Positions 15,351 to 24,290 of a DNA stretch of 64,000 nucleotides are shown in pieces. The DNA comes from Povalibacter uvarum. Lineage in GTDB: Bacteria > Pseudomonadota > Gammaproteobacteria > Steroidobacterales > Steroidobacteraceae. Location of the stretch: assembly GCF_014202975.1 (NCBI RefSeq), contig NZ_JACHHZ010000004.1:372001-436000 (forward strand). The letters are read 5' to 3'. The position numbers were made by a program, and so were the translations under genes. Under the pieces are notes generated by a model. That model made no database searches. It had not been told where the DNA came from and saw only the letters and a list, made by a program, of their open reading frames with translations. The stretch's first letter is position 1. Every line of letters begins with the position of its first letter.

Positions 15351-17228
15351 ATGACCGACGCGAGCGCCACGCAGACCCTGGGCTTTCAGGCCGAGGTGAA
15401 GCAACTCCTGCGGCTGATGATCCATTCCCTGTACAGCCACAAGGAAATCTTTCTGCGGGAGCTGATCTCGAACGCGTCCGACGCGCTCGACAAGCTGCGC
15501 TTCGAGGCCCTGGCGAAGCCTGAGCTGACGGGCGGCCAGAACGACTTCGCGATCACCATCGAGACGGACAACACGGCCCACACCGTCACGATCACGGACA
15601 ACGGCATCGGAATGACCCGCCAGGAGGCAGTCGAGCACCTGGGCACGATTGCGAAGTCCGGGACCGCCGAGTTCCTTTCGAAGTTGAGCGGCGACCAGAA
15701 GCAGGATGCGCAGCTCATCGGGCAGTTCGGCGTCGGGTTCTATTCCTCGTTCATCGTCGCGGACCGGGTCGAGGTCTTCTCCCGCCGCGCGGGCCATCCG
15801 GCGAGCGACGGCGTCCACTGGGAGTCGCGCGCCGACGGGGAATTCACGGTTTCGAACGTCGAGCTGCCGGAACGCGGCACGAAGATCGTGCTGCACCTGA
15901 AGGAGGGCGAGCACGAGTTCGCCGATGCCTTCCGCATCCGCTCCCTCGTTCGCAAGTATTCGGATCACATCGCGTTCCCGGTGCGCATGCGCAAGTCCGA
16001 GCAGGACGCCGAGCTGGAAACGGTCAATCACGCCCAGGCGCTTTGGACGCGTCCGCGCACCGAGGTGAAGGACGAGGAGTACAAGGAGTTCTATCGCCAC
16101 GTCACGCACGATTTCACGGATCCGCTCGCCTGGTCGCACGGCAAGGTGGAAGGCAAGAAGGAATACACCAGCCTTCTCTACATTCCCTCGCGCGCGCCTT
16201 TCGATCTGTGGCACCGGGATGCTTCACGCGGTCTCAAGCTGTACGTGCGCCGCGTCTTCATCATGGACGATGCCGAACAGTTCCTGCCGCTCTATCTGCG
16301 GTTCGTGAAGGGCATCGTCGATTCGGCGGACCTGCCGCTGAACATCTCGCGCGAGATGCTGCAGCAGGATCCCGCGATCGATGCGATCCGCACCGGTCTC
16401 GCGCGTCGCACGCTCGATCTGCTGGCGAAGATCGCGAAGGATGAGCCCGAGAAATACGCGACCTTCTGGAAGGAATTCGGCGCTGTGCTGAAGGAAGGGC
16501 CGGCGGAAGACGGCACCAACCGCGAGCGCATCGCCAAGCTGCTGCGGTTCTCCTCGACGCATGCCGACAGCGAAACTCAGGACGTCTCACTCGAGGATTA
16601 TGTGGGCCGCATGAAGCCGGGCCAGACGGCGATCTACTACGTCATCGCCGACTCGTTCGGGGCCGCGAAGTCGAGCCCGCATCTCGAAGTGATGCGCAAG
16701 AAGGGCATCGAAGTCCTGTTGCTGTCGGATCGCGTCGATGAATGGCTCACCGATCACCTGCACGAGTTCGACGGCAAGAGGTTTGCGAACGTCGCCCGCG
16801 GCGAGCTCGACCTGAGCGCGGTGGAATCCGAAGACGAGAAGAAGGCGCAGGAGTCGCTCGCGAAGGAGCACGCCGATCTCGTCGAGCGCATCAGGAAGTC
16901 GCTGGGCGACAAGGTCAGCGACGTACGGATCACCCATCGGCTCGTCGAGTCCCCGGCCTGCCTCGTCCTCGGTGAGAACGACATGGGCGCGCAGATGCGG
17001 CGCATTCTCGAAGCGGCGGGACAGAAAGCACCGGTCGCGAAGCCGGCGCTCGAAATCAACCCGACGCATCCGCTGCTCGCCCGCATCGAGACGACGAAGG
17101 ATGAGGCGGATTTCAGCGATCTGTCTCTGCTCGTGCTCGACCAGGCGACGCTGGCCGACGGCGGCCAGCTCGCGGAGCCGGCTGCTTTCGTGCAGCGTCT
17201 GAACCGACTGCTGCTGTCGCAGAAGTAG
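15351..17228 (+). CDS. htpG: Molecular chaperone HtpG (Hsp90)
   Basis: A 625-residue bacterial Hsp90, the usual length. The N-terminal GHKL ATPase domain shows [31 protein letters not shown] and GQFGVGFYS. The middle domain has NISREMLQQ with the ATP-contacting Arg region. The C-terminal dimerisation domain ends in LNRLLLSQK. It is a cytoplasmic, ATP-driven chaperone that remodels client proteins with DnaK. The start is preceded by GGAG nine bases upstream, and the gene has its own heat-shock promoter at 15269-15296. Confidence 0.98.
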   Translation: MTDASATQTLGFQAEVKQLLRLMIHSLYSHKEIFLRELISNASDALDKLRFEALAKPELTGGQNDFAITIETDNTAHTVTITDNGIGMTRQEAVEHLGTIAKSGTAEFLSKLSGDQKQDAQLIGQFGVGFYSSFIVADRVEVFSRRAGHPASDGVHWESRADGEFTVSNVELPERGTKIVLHLKEGEHEFADAFRIRSLVRKYSDHIAFPVRMRKSEQDAELETVNHAQALWTRPRTEVKDEEYKEFYRHVTHDFTDPLAWSHGKVEGKKEYTSLLYIPSRAPFDLWHRDASRGLKLYVRRVFIMDDAEQFLPLYLRFVKGIVDSADLPLNISREMLQQDPAIDAIRTGLARRTLDLLAKIAKDEPEKYATFWKEFGAVLKEGPAEDGTNRERIAKLLRFSSTHADSETQDVSLEDYVGRMKPGQTAIYYVIADSFGAAKSSPHLEVMRKKGIEVLLLSDRVDEWLTDHLHEFDGKRFANVARGELDLSAVESEDEKKAQESLAKEHADLVERIRKSLGDKVSDVRITHRLVESPACLVLGENDMGAQMRRILEAAGQKAPVAKPALEINPTHPLLARIETTKDEADFSDLSLLVLDQATLADGGQLAEPAAFVQRLNRLLLSQK

Positions 17229-17238
17229 GCCACGAGGT

Positions 17239-17297
17239 GTCATTCCCGCGCACGCGGGAATCCATCGGATGGACACCCGCGTTCGCGGGTGTGACGA
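17239..17297. repeat. REP-like palindrome, CATTCCCGCG family, copy 1
   Basis: GTCATTCCCGCG...CGCGGGAATCCATC is followed by the related hairpin ACACCCGCGTTCGCGGGTGTGACG. The first half forms a CCCGCG/CGCGGG stem. Other copies are at 31714-31786, 35026-35132 and 52454-52520. The element lies immediately downstream of htpG. Confidence 0.88.
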
Positions 17298-17328
17298 CGA
17301 GGCGAGTAGAGACATCGAGAGGATGAAC

Positions 17329-17781
17329 ATGAGAACGCTATTGATCGTCACCGTCGCGGCGTTGGCAGTCGCGGGTTGCAAGCCGCCGGCTCCGCAAGCA
17401 CCGCCGGCTTCCAATCAACCGGCGATCACCGAACTCGGCAAGACGGATCTCGCGGTCGGTGACGGCGCTGCCATTGCGGCTGGGCAGGCTGCGGTCGTTC
17501 ACTACACCGGCTGGCTGTACGACGCATCGGCGCCGCAGCATCGCGGCACCAAGTTCGACAGTTCGCGTGACAAGGGCAAGCCTTTTCGATTCGTCGTCGG
17601 CGCGGGCCGCGTCATCAAGGGATGGGATGAAGGTGTCGCTGGCATGGCGGTAGGCGGTCGCCGTGAGCTCGTCGTGCCGTCGGATCTCGGTTACGGCGAC
17701 AGCGGCGCCGGCGGCGTGATTCCGCCAGGAGCAACGCTGTTGTTCGATGTCGAGCTGCTGGCCATCGAGCCGGCGCAGTAG
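17329..17781 (+). CDS. FKBP-type peptidyl-prolyl cis-trans isomerase, lipoprotein
   Basis: A 150-residue protein with a lipoprotein signal ([14 protein letters not shown], lipobox AVAGC) and one FKBP domain. Signature elements are [64 protein letters not shown] and [14 protein letters not shown], so the aromatic active-site pocket is intact. It would catalyse prolyl isomerisation in the periplasm while anchored to a membrane. The ATG at 17329 is preferred to 17323 because the GAGAGG ribosome-binding site is then six bases away. It follows the REP element behind htpG and probably has its own promoter. Confidence 0.93.
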   Translation: MRTLLIVTVAALAVAGCKPPAPQAPPASNQPAITELGKTDLAVGDGAAIAAGQAAVVHYTGWLYDASAPQHRGTKFDSSRDKGKPFRFVVGAGRVIKGWDEGVAGMAVGGRRELVVPSDLGYGDSGAGGVIPPGATLLFDVELLAIEPAQ

Positions 17782-17816
17782 CCGGGATCGCGCATCTTGT
17801 TTACTGTGAGCGTGCG

Positions 17817-18464
17817 ATGAGCTCGAATCCGCCCCGTCCCATCACCGAGAATCTCGTCATCGCCGGTCCTGCGGGCCGGCTCGAAGCGATCGTGGATTCG
17901 CCGCCGGATACCGTCGCGCAGGCGGTAGCCGTCATCTGTCATCCGCATCCCCTGCACGGCGGCACCATGACCAACAAGGTCGTGCACATGCTGGCGAAGG
18001 CCTGCAATGAGCTCGGCTTGCCTGCCGTGCGCTTCAACTACCGGGGCGTCGGTGCGAGTGAAGGAAAGTACGACGAAGGCAACGGTGAAACGGACGATGC
18101 AGTGGCCGTGCTCGACTGGGCGAGACAGCGATGGCCGGGAACGGGTTCGTGGCTCGGCGGATTCTCGTTCGGCGGTGCGGTAGCGATACGCGCTGCAGCC
18201 GAGCGCGAAGTCGCGCGATTGATCACGGTCGCGCCGGCTGTCCAGCGCGTGCCGGTGAGTGCAGAGAATCTGCCGACCTGCCCATGGCTGCTGGTGCAGG
18301 GCGATCGCGACGAGCTCGTCGATGCGACGCAGACGCAGCGCTGGGCGCAGGCGCTCCGCAAACCGCCGGAAGTGGTCCTGATGGAAGGTGTCGAGCATTT
18401 CTTTCACGGCCGCATGAACGATCTGCGCGCGGTCGTGCTCGACTGGGTGCGCCGCACCTCGTGA
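17817..18464 (+). CDS. Alpha/beta hydrolase (COG2945-type)
   Basis: A 215-residue cytoplasmic alpha/beta hydrolase. Visible elements are the oxyanion-type HPHPLHGGTMTNKVV loop, FNYRGVGASEG, the nucleophile elbow GFSFGG, the acid in QGDRDELVD, and the catalytic His in EHFFHGRM. The layout matches the small COG2945 hydrolases annotated as dienelactone-hydrolase-like or serine aminopeptidase-like; the substrate is unknown. The start at 17817 has a weak upstream purine stretch (GAGCG). It is followed after 31 bp by the TerB-like gene, probably in the same transcript. Confidence 0.88.
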   Translation: MSSNPPRPITENLVIAGPAGRLEAIVDSPPDTVAQAVAVICHPHPLHGGTMTNKVVHMLAKACNELGLPAVRFNYRGVGASEGKYDEGNGETDDAVAVLDWARQRWPGTGSWLGGFSFGGAVAIRAAAEREVARLITVAPAVQRVPVSAENLPTCPWLLVQGDRDELVDATQTQRWAQALRKPPEVVLMEGVEHFFHGRMNDLRAVVLDWVRRTS

Positions 18465-18495
18465 GGTTCTCCATGACAACGAAGAGGAAATACCC

Positions 18496-18948
18496 GTGCT
18501 GGGCCAGTTGAAGCGCATCTTCGGCAACAGCGAACCGCTCCCGGAGGGTCTGCTGCAGGTGCGAGAGCCGCTGGACCTGGCGATCGCATCGCTGCTCGTG
18601 GAGCTGACACGGTCCGACTTCTCGGAATCGCCGGCGGAGATCGAGGCCGTTCGTCACATCCTCGGCCGTCGCTTCGCCATCAGCGAAACAGCCGCGAACG
18701 ATCTGATCGCGCGTGCGACGCAGCGCGCGGACCGCGCGGTCTCGCTGCACGAGTTCACGCATCGTCTGAACAAGGAATTGCCCGAGTCGGACAAACTCGC
18801 CATCGTCGAGATGCTCTGGCAGGTCAGTCACGCCGACGGTCGGATCGACAAGCACGAAGAGCACCTGATCCAGCGCGTGGCAGGCCTGCTGCACGTGTCG
18901 GATCGCGATCGGATCCGCTTGAAACTGAAGACAATCGTCGGAGATTGA
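18496..18948 (+). CDS. TerB family protein
   Basis: A 150-residue, all-helical acidic protein of the TerB/DjlA-N type. The hallmark is the pair of acidic helices with VEMLWQVSHADGRIDKHEEHLIQRVAGLLHVSD, where DGRID-x-x-E forms the metal-binding corner. An equivalent first half (ASLLVELTRSDFSESPAEIEAV) shows the internal duplication. It starts at GTG 18496 behind AGAGGAAATACCC. Despite the tellurite name of the family, isolated TerB domains are widespread and no tellurite operon is present here, so no function is assigned. Confidence 0.85.
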   Translation: MLGQLKRIFGNSEPLPEGLLQVREPLDLAIASLLVELTRSDFSESPAEIEAVRHILGRRFAISETAANDLIARATQRADRAVSLHEFTHRLNKELPESDKLAIVEMLWQVSHADGRIDKHEEHLIQRVAGLLHVSDRDRIRLKLKTIVGD

Positions 18949-18981
18949 ACCAGCGCTGCCGCAAGGAGCGGGCTTTCTTGT

Positions 18982-19062
18982 TGTGGGTCCGGCTTTAGCC
19001 GGACGTTATCGCGCTAGCGCAGAGGGCCTTCGGCCTGACGTCCGACTAAAGTCGGACCCACA
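18982..19062. repeat. REP-like palindrome, GTGGGTCCGGC family, copy 2
   Basis: The left unit GTGGGTCCGGCTTTAGCCGG and right unit CCGACTAAAGTCGGACCCAC are inverted around a centre that itself contains an AGAGGGCCTTCGGCCT hairpin. The element lies between the convergent TerB-like and HU-like genes. Confidence 0.88.
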
Positions 19063-19156
19063 TGACTGAAGTGGGGCCCACACAGGTCACGGGGTGGAAG
19101 GGGCCCCCGGAGGCCGCGAGAGACTCGCGACGCTCCGGAGGCGAGGAACCGTCAGA

Positions 19157-19468
19157 TCAGTTCACCATTTCCTTGAGGCTCTTCAGAGCCGCAATGCGAA
19201 CTTTCTTGCTGGCCGGCTTGGCCTTGAACATCATCTTCTCGCCAGTGAACGGGTTCACGCCTTCGCGTGCCTTCGTCGCAGGCTTCTTCACGACCTTCAT
19301 CTTCAGCAGGCCGGGCAGCGTGAACAGTCCCGAGCCCTTGAGGCTCTTCTTCACGACGCCGCCCAGGGATTCGAACACATCGCTGACCTGCTTCTTCGCA
19401 AGTCCGGTGTCCTTCGAAATCTGAGCAAGAATCTCCGACTTGGTCGGGGCCGCATTCTTTTTCGCCAT
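19157..19468 (-). CDS. HU-family DNA-binding protein
   Basis: A 103-residue nucleoid protein. It opens with an Ala/Lys-rich MAKKNAAPTKSEIL, followed by the HU helical dimer region (LAQISKDTGLAKKQVSDVFESLGGVV) and the beta arm motif NPFTGEKMMFKAKPASKKVRI. The C-terminus differs from classical HupA/HupB: after the arm it runs KPASKKVRIAALKSLKEMVN, lacking the P-x-F-x-x-G-K ending. The start is firm, with AGGAG six bases before ATG. Upstream lie three helically phased A-tracts (19589-19616). The expected role is DNA bending and compaction; this HU variant may be one of several paralogues. Confidence 0.92.
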   Translation of the reverse strand: MAKKNAAPTKSEILAQISKDTGLAKKQVSDVFESLGGVVKKSLKGSGLFTLPGLLKMKVVKKPATKAREGVNPFTGEKMMFKAKPASKKVRIAALKSLKEMVN

Positions 19469-19588
19469 TTGTAATCTCCTGTGGATGTGACGATTCGCGC
19501 CCGCATTGTTTCTGCCAGGTCGCGCGACGATTGCAAGACGCGCGGGAAAATAACACAAGATTCGCCGCGGAATAACTAGCTTCAGCGA

Positions 19589-19616
19589 TTTTTTCGCTAT
19601 TTTTTCCGTGTTTTTT
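19589..19616 (-). promoter_or_regulatory. Phased A-tracts (predicted curved DNA) upstream of HU-like gene
   Basis: Three six-base T-tracts (A-tracts on the coding strand of the HU gene) occur at 19589-19594, 19600-19605 and 19611-19616, exactly 11 bp apart. Such phasing produces intrinsic DNA curvature. The array sits about 120 bp upstream of the start codon, where an UP element or an autoregulatory HU/H-NS-type site would be expected. Confidence 0.75.
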
Positions 19617-19666
19617 CGCGTTGCGACGCTCGTCGTCAGCGAGCGACGCTGCAAAAGAGGGAGAAA

Positions 19667-19803
19667 TTCTCCGCGGGGTTCACGGGGAACACGGGGTGAA
19701 GAACGAAAACGATCTCGTGAGAAGGACGCGAATGCACCCGCCGCACGGGTCTTTGCCTGATTCAGGATCTCCCCCGGTGTTCCCCGTGCTCCCCGTGGAG
19801 ATC
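19667..19803. repeat. Intergenic palindrome of tandem nonamers (CACGGGG type), copy 2
   Basis: The left arm, 19667-19697, carries CGCGGGG, CACGGGG and CACGGGG words. The right arm, 19771-19803, carries their inverted complements. The spacer between the arms is about 73 bases, longer than in copy 1. Confidence 0.8.
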
Positions 19804-19819
19804 TTTGGTTCTTCTGCTT

Positions 19820-20323
19820 TCAGCTCGCGTCGAATTCGCGCTTCAGCTTGACTTCCAGAGGCTGCGACTCGCCTTCGGGCGTGACTTTGATGTCGAAGAC
19901 GAGGATTTCCGAGCCGGCGATCGATGTTTCGCCGATGTAGTAGATGGCCTCACCTTCGGCGATGCGGCGCATCTCGAGATTCTTCAGCTGACCGTTCAGA
20001 TTGTAGGCATCGACCTGGACGGTCGCATTCACCGGCTTGCGCGGCGCCTGGTCCGCGTCCTTATGGAGCAGCGTCACGTTGAGCAGGATGCGGTTCGCAG
20101 CGCGCTGGATGCCGTACGAGCGGGCAATGTCGGGCGTGAGCGTGTCGGTTCGAAGCGCGTTGAAGTGCACTTCGTAGTTGCCGAATTCGCGAAAGGTTTC
20201 GCTCAGCTCTTGCGCCGGCGGGGCGCGGCCTTCCGGTGCGTCCGAACAGCCGCCGAGCAGCATCGCTGCTCCCAGCATCAGTGAGCCGACGAGGCTGGAT
20301 CCCTTCCACTTTGTTCTGTTCAT
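19820..20323 (-). CDS. DUF4426 lipoprotein
   Basis: A 167-residue protein with a lipoprotein signal (SLMLGAAMLLGGC). After the Cys come the DUF4426 hallmarks FGNYEVHFNALRTDTLTPDIARSYGI and NRILLNVTLL, with a C-terminal EILVFDIKVTP beta region. The ATG at 20323 has GAGG eight bases upstream. In Pseudomonas a DUF4426 gene also lies close to yggU, yggT and proC, so the context supports the family call. The function is not established; the predicted location is the periplasm or outer membrane. Confidence 0.85.
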   Translation of the reverse strand: MNRTKWKGSSLVGSLMLGAAMLLGGCSDAPEGRAPPAQELSETFREFGNYEVHFNALRTDTLTPDIARSYGIQRAANRILLNVTLLHKDADQAPRKPVNATVQVDAYNLNGQLKNLEMRRIAEGEAIYYIGETSIAGSEILVFDIKVTPEGESQPLEVKLKREFDAS

Positions 20324-20430
20324 GTGTGAAGCCTCGCGAATGAGCGGACGCGACTGCTGCGCACTATAGACCAACGGCATCCTCGCGCGGCAGGGTCGCT
20401 TCGACACGTAATTACCCTTAATCGAAAAGG

Positions 20431-20727
20431 TCAGTGCCCGCGCGGGGGAGCGCCGATCTGCGGCGGCAATCTTGCGGGGGATTCGATGCAGAGGGTTTTG
20501 CTGCGGCCCGTTGCACCGCGAACGAGCGTGATGCGGGCGCGCGGCACGTCGAAGACGTCGGCAAGCCACTGGATGAGATGTTGATTGGCGCGCCCGTCGA
20601 CGGGCGGGGCAGTGATCCGCACTTTCAATCGGTCGCCGTGCGCTCCGACGATTTCGTCGCGAGCGGCCCCAGGTTGCACCTGGAGTTCGAGCATCAGCGC
20701 GGTTCCGCGCCAGGAAACCGCGGCCAT
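20431..20727 (-). CDS. yggU: DUF167 family protein YggU
   Basis: A 98-residue DUF167/YggU protein with the typical LELQVQPGAARDEIVGAHGDRLKVRITAPPVDGRANQHLIQWLADVF and ITLVRGATGRSKTL. The start lies two bases after the yggT stop, so the genes are translationally coupled. YggU proteins are small, cytoplasmic, conserved and of unknown function, and they are encoded with YggT and YggS across proteobacteria. Confidence 0.93.
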   Translation of the reverse strand: MAAVSWRGTALMLELQVQPGAARDEIVGAHGDRLKVRITAPPVDGRANQHLIQWLADVFDVPRARITLVRGATGRSKTLCIESPARLPPQIGAPPRGH

Positions 20728-20728
20728 C

Positions 20729-21262
20729 TCAGCTGATGGCGATGTACAGCGCCTGCAGCCCGATGATGACGAACAGCGCCGAGAAGTCGATGCCCGCGAG
20801 CGGCGGAATCAGCCGCCGCACCGGTCGCAGCAACGGTTCGCACAGGCTGTGCAGGAGCGATGCGGCCGGGCTGGGCGTTCCAGGCGCGATCCAGCTCAGG
20901 ATGATGTAGAGGAACAGCGCATACGTATAGAAGAGCAGGATGGTGCCGATGAGCGACAGGACCACGATCTGCAGGAACAGCGAAACCGAGAAGATGCGGG
21001 GATAGGCGCCGAGCAGCCACAACGTCGCCGTCGCGGCCATCTGCACCAGGATCAACGCGACGATCGAAGCCGTGTCGACTTTGCCGATCGGCGGCACGAT
21101 CCGCCGCAGTGGCATGACCAGCGGATTGGTCAGCCGGATCACGGCCTGCGATAGCTGGTTGCGCGAATCCGCGCGCGCGAGCGGCAGCAGGACTCGAAGC
21201 AGGAACACCGTGACCAGGAGAACCTGCAGCAGGGTGCGGACGATGAATATCAGCGCTTCCAT
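20729..21262 (-). CDS. yggT: YggT family integral membrane protein
   Basis: A 177-residue protein made of two similar YggT halves, each with a pair of hydrophobic helices and the motif NPLVMPLRRIVPP (first half) or CEPLLRPVRRLIPPLAGIDFSALFVIIGLQ (second half). It is predicted to lie in the inner membrane; YggT relatives have been linked to osmotic stress and membrane or division processes. It is cotranscribed with proC upstream and yggU downstream. Confidence 0.94.
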   Translation of the reverse strand: MEALIFIVRTLLQVLLVTVFLLRVLLPLARADSRNQLSQAVIRLTNPLVMPLRRIVPPIGKVDTASIVALILVQMAATATLWLLGAYPRIFSVSLFLQIVVLSLIGTILLFYTYALFLYIILSWIAPGTPSPAASLLHSLCEPLLRPVRRLIPPLAGIDFSALFVIIGLQALYIAIS

Positions 21263-21300
21263 GGAGCAACGGGAATCGGGTTCGTACTCGTCAGTGGGTA

Positions 21301-22128
21301 TCAGGTTTTGTCGGTGCCGCCGAATTCATCCGCCAGCTCTGCCGATCGTCGCGCGGCCGCGGCGATCGCGGCAGCAAAGATAGCACGGACGTTTTCGGCC
21401 TCCAGAACGCGCAGGGCGGCGTCGGTCGTTCCGCCCTTCGACGTAACCTGCTGGCGCAGGACGGCGGGAGATTCAGGGGATTCCTGTGCCATCCGGCCCG
21501 AGCCGTACGCGGTTTCGACTGCGAGCTGGCGGCTCACGTCCGGCGGCAGGCCGAGCTGAATGCCCGCCGTTTCGAGCATCTCGATCAGCAGGAAGAAGTA
21601 AGCCGGGCCGCTGCCGGATACGGCGGTGACTATGTCCATCTGCGCTTCCTGCTCCACCCAGATCGTCCTGCCGACGGCGCTGAGCAGTTCGGCCGCGACG
21701 CGGCGGTGTTCGGGTGACACATCAGTCGTGGCGAAGAGTCCGGTCATGCCGCAGCCCTGCAATGCGGGGCGGTTCGGCATGCAGCGAACGATCGGAGCGC
21801 CGTCCGACCAGCGATGGATATCTGCCGCGCGGATGCCGGCCGCCACGGAGATGATGAGCGGACGGTTCTTGAGAGCGGGCAGGAGGGAGGTAGTGACATT
21901 GCGCATCTCCTGCGGCTTCACCGCGAGGACGATGACGTCGGCGCCCGTGGCCGCTTCGAGATTGTTCGTCGTGCCGCGCACACCGAACTGCTGATGCAGC
22001 GAATCGAGTTGAGCCTGCATGGGATCCGCGACCACCATGCGCTTCGGATCGCGGCCCCGCGCAATGAGTCCGCCGATCAGGCTGCGCGCCATGTTGCCGC
22101 CGCCGATGAAAGAGATTGTGTGAGGCAT
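21301..22128 (-). CDS. proC: Pyrroline-5-carboxylate reductase
   Basis: A 275-residue enzyme that reduces 1-pyrroline-5-carboxylate to L-proline with NAD(P)H in the cytoplasm. The Rossmann motif ISFIGGGNMARSLIGGL is at the N-terminus. The dimerisation and active-site region has AVSGSGPAYFFLLIEML and VTSKGGTTDAAL, the family signature. The ATG at 22128 gives the usual N-terminus. No Shine-Dalgarno is visible; the upstream bases are pyrimidine-rich (CATCCTCCCGCTC), so translation may depend on coupling with yggS. Confidence 0.96.
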   Translation of the reverse strand: MPHTISFIGGGNMARSLIGGLIARGRDPKRMVVADPMQAQLDSLHQQFGVRGTTNNLEAATGADVIVLAVKPQEMRNVTTSLLPALKNRPLIISVAAGIRAADIHRWSDGAPIVRCMPNRPALQGCGMTGLFATTDVSPEHRRVAAELLSAVGRTIWVEQEAQMDIVTAVSGSGPAYFFLLIEMLETAGIQLGLPPDVSRQLAVETAYGSGRMAQESPESPAVLRQQVTSKGGTTDAALRVLEAENVRAIFAAAIAAAARRSAELADEFGGTDKT

Positions 22129-22212
22129 GAGCGGGAGGATGTGAATGATTGAAGATGGGGCCCAGGATGACGGATACCGTCGCGCCAATCATCCCTGCAT
22201 CGGCGCGTCGAG

Positions 22213-22920
22213 TCATCCCCGGTTGCGTTCGCCGAAGATGGCTGTCCCGATCCGAACGAGTGTGGACCCGGCCGCGACAGCGGCCTCCAGATCGTCGGAC
22301 ATTCCCATCGACAGCGTGTCGAGCTGCAGCCCCTTGTCATTGAGGTCACGAAGCAGTGCGCTCATTCGATCGAACAGCGCTTTCTGTTCCCCGAAAGTGT
22401 CGCGTGGCGGCGGGATAGCCATCAGGCCGCGCAGGCGCAGACGCGGCATCACTGCGATTTTCGCAGCGAGCGCGGCAACCTCGGCGACCGGAACGCCCCC
22501 CTTGCCGGGCTCGTCTTCCAGGCTCACCTGGATACACACATTAATAGGAGCGGCGTCCGCTGGGCGCTGCTCGCTCAACCGGGCAGCGATCTTTTCGCGA
22601 TCCACCGTGTGCACCCACGCGAAATGCTCTGCGATCGGGCGTGTCTTGTTGGACTGGATCTGGCCGGTGAAATGCCAGACGAGCGGCAGGTCCCGCAGCG
22701 CCTCGAATTTGGGCAGGACTTCCTGCAGGTAGTTTTCGCCGAAATCGCGCTGCCCCGCCGTCGCGACCGTGCGTATCGCGTCCGCCGGATGGCCCTTGCT
22801 GATTGCGACCAACTGCACGGATTCGGGGGATCGGCCCCATTGCGACGCTGCGGATGCGATGCGCTTCCGCGCATCCGTGAACCGGCCCGTCAGATCATTG
22901 CTGGTCATCGATGGATTCAT
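22213..22920 (-). CDS. yggS: YggS family pyridoxal-phosphate homeostasis protein
   Basis: A 235-residue PLP-binding protein with the alanine-racemase-like barrel. The PLP lysine lies in LVAISKGHP, GENYLQE follows, then WHFTGQIQSNK, and the phosphate-binding end reads LDTLSMGMSDDLEAAVAAGSTLVRIGTAIFG. It buffers free PLP and affects amino-acid and keto-acid balance. It is the first gene of the leftward yggS-proC-yggT-yggU-DUF4426 unit and is divergent from pilT, as in Pseudomonas. Confidence 0.95.
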   Translation of the reverse strand: MNPSMTSNDLTGRFTDARKRIASAASQWGRSPESVQLVAISKGHPADAIRTVATAGQRDFGENYLQEVLPKFEALRDLPLVWHFTGQIQSNKTRPIAEHFAWVHTVDREKIAARLSEQRPADAAPINVCIQVSLEDEPGKGGVPVAEVAALAAKIAVMPRLRLRGLMAIPPPRDTFGEQKALFDRMSALLRDLNDKGLQLDTLSMGMSDDLEAAVAAGSTLVRIGTAIFGERNRG

Positions 22921-23130
22921 CCGGCGCCTGAATGGTCGCGGCCCCAGTCCTCGGGTTCCGGGCGTCCTCAGGCCGAAAAATGCGGACTAGTTAACATATT
23001 TGGCGCGAGGCCGCTCCGTTATACTCGACGCAGCTTGTCGCCGCAGGTTGCGAGCCCGTTGCAAGCGGGTGAGTCGTTTGCGAGCAGCTTTGCGCCGCCA
23101 TGCGTACACGCACGACTTAAGGAACTCTTC
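22921..23130. promoter_or_regulatory. Divergent yggS/pilT promoter region
   Basis: This 210-bp intergenic stretch contains an AT-rich island around 22985-23025. A TATACT hexamer in CCGTTATACTCG near 23021 could be a -10 element for pilT. No -35 at proper spacing is convincing (TTGGCG lies only 14 bases upstream of it). Confidence 0.35.
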
Positions 23131-24171
23131 ATGCCCGTTGATATCGCGCAGCTGCTGGCGTTCGCCGTCAAGAACAACGCGTCGGACCTGCACCTGTCCG
23201 CGGGCGTACCGCCGATGATTCGTGTCGACGGCGACATGAAGCGCATCAACATGCCGTCACTGACCCACAAGGAAGTGCACAGCATGGTGTACGACATCAT
23301 GAATGACAAGCAGCGCAAGGCGTACGAAGAGTTCTACGAAACCGATTTCTCGTTCGAAATTCCCAAGCTCGCGCGCTTCCGCGTCAATGCGTTCAATCAG
23401 AATCGCGGCGCGGGCGCGGTGTTCCGGACCATTCCGTCGCTGATCATGTCGCTCGACGACCTGAACGCGCCGAAGATCTTCAAGGACATCTCGATGCATC
23501 CGCGCGGCCTCGTGCTCGTGACCGGCCCGACCGGCTCGGGCAAGTCGACGACGCTCGCGGCGATGATCAACTACATCAACGACAACAAGCCCGATCACAT
23601 CATCACGATCGAGGATCCGATCGAGTTCGTGCACGAGAGCAAGCGCTCGCTGGTGAACCAGCGCGAAGTGCACCGCGACACGCTCGGCTTCTCGGAAGCG
23701 CTGCGATCGGCGCTGCGTGAAGACCCCGACATCGTGCTGGTCGGCGAAATGCGCGACCTCGAAACCGTGCGCCTGGCGCTGACCGCCGCCGAAACCGGCC
23801 ACCTGGTGTTCGGCACCCTGCACACCACCTCGGCCGCCAAGACCATCGACCGTATCGTCGACGTGTTCCCGGCCGCGGAAAAGGAAATGGTCCGGACGAT
23901 GCTTTCCGAATCGCTGCGCGCCGTGATCTCGCAGACCCTGCTGAAGCGTGTCGGCGGCGGCCGCGTCGCCGCCCACGAGATCATGATCGGCACGCCCGCG
24001 ATCCGGAACCTGATCCGCGAAGGCAAGATCGCCCAGATGTACTCGGCCATCCAGACCGGCCAGTCGTCAGGCATGCAGACGCTGGATCAGTGCCTGTCGG
24101 AGCTGTTGTCGAAGGGCTCGATCTCGAAGGAAGAGGCGAGGTTCAGGGCGCAGAACAAGGATTCTTTCTGA
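23131..24171 (+). CDS. pilT: Type IV pilus retraction ATPase PilT
   Basis: A 346-residue hexameric ATPase that depolymerises type IV pili at the inner-membrane base and powers twitching. The N-terminal PAS-like domain has NNASDLHLSAGVPP. Walker A GPTGSGKST is at residues 132-140, the Asp box ITIEDPIEFVH and Walker B VLVGEMRD follow, and the His box HLVFGTLHTTSA is present. The C-terminal AIRNLIRE motif needed for retraction in PilT is intact. Translation starts at ATG 23131 behind AAGGA. Confidence 0.98.
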   Translation: MPVDIAQLLAFAVKNNASDLHLSAGVPPMIRVDGDMKRINMPSLTHKEVHSMVYDIMNDKQRKAYEEFYETDFSFEIPKLARFRVNAFNQNRGAGAVFRTIPSLIMSLDDLNAPKIFKDISMHPRGLVLVTGPTGSGKSTTLAAMINYINDNKPDHIITIEDPIEFVHESKRSLVNQREVHRDTLGFSEALRSALREDPDIVLVGEMRDLETVRLALTAAETGHLVFGTLHTTSAAKTIDRIVDVFPAAEKEMVRTMLSESLRAVISQTLLKRVGGGRVAAHEIMIGTPAIRNLIREGKIAQMYSAIQTGQSSGMQTLDQCLSELLSKGSISKEEARFRAQNKDSF

Positions 24172-24191
24172 GCGCACGTAGTGCGCGCCAC

Positions 24192-24279
24192 GAGCGGCGA
24201 GCGATGAGCGACGAGCCGGAAGGCGAAGCACAAGGTTTTTTTCTGGCTAGCGGCTCGCGGCTCGTTGCTCGCAGCTAGC
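24192..24279. repeat. Heptamer palindrome between pilT and pilU
   Basis: The left arm (24192-24220) reads GAGCGGC, GAGCGAT, GAGCGAC, GAGCC. The right arm (24246-24279) has the inverted words GCTCGCG, GCTCGTT, GCTCGCA flanked by GGCTAGC and AGCTAGC. A T7 run lies in the spacer. The element ends just before the pilU ribosome-binding site, so its hairpin could tune pilU relative to pilT. Confidence 0.8.
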
Positions 24280-24290
24280 AGGAGCGGAGA

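Larger units (their letters stand above)
19469..19819. other. Gene-free region upstream of the HU-like gene
   Basis: This 351-bp gap holds three things: a proximal stretch (19469-19560) with a possible HU promoter on the minus strand (TTGTGT, 17 bases, TGCAAT, weak), the phased A-tracts, and the CACGGGG-type palindrome at 19667-19803. No coding frame in it has coding character. Confidence 0.7.

Noticed and set aside
18496-18948. TerB-like gene taken as a tellurite resistance determinant
   Set aside because: No terC/terD/terZ genes are nearby, and stand-alone TerB domains have other roles.
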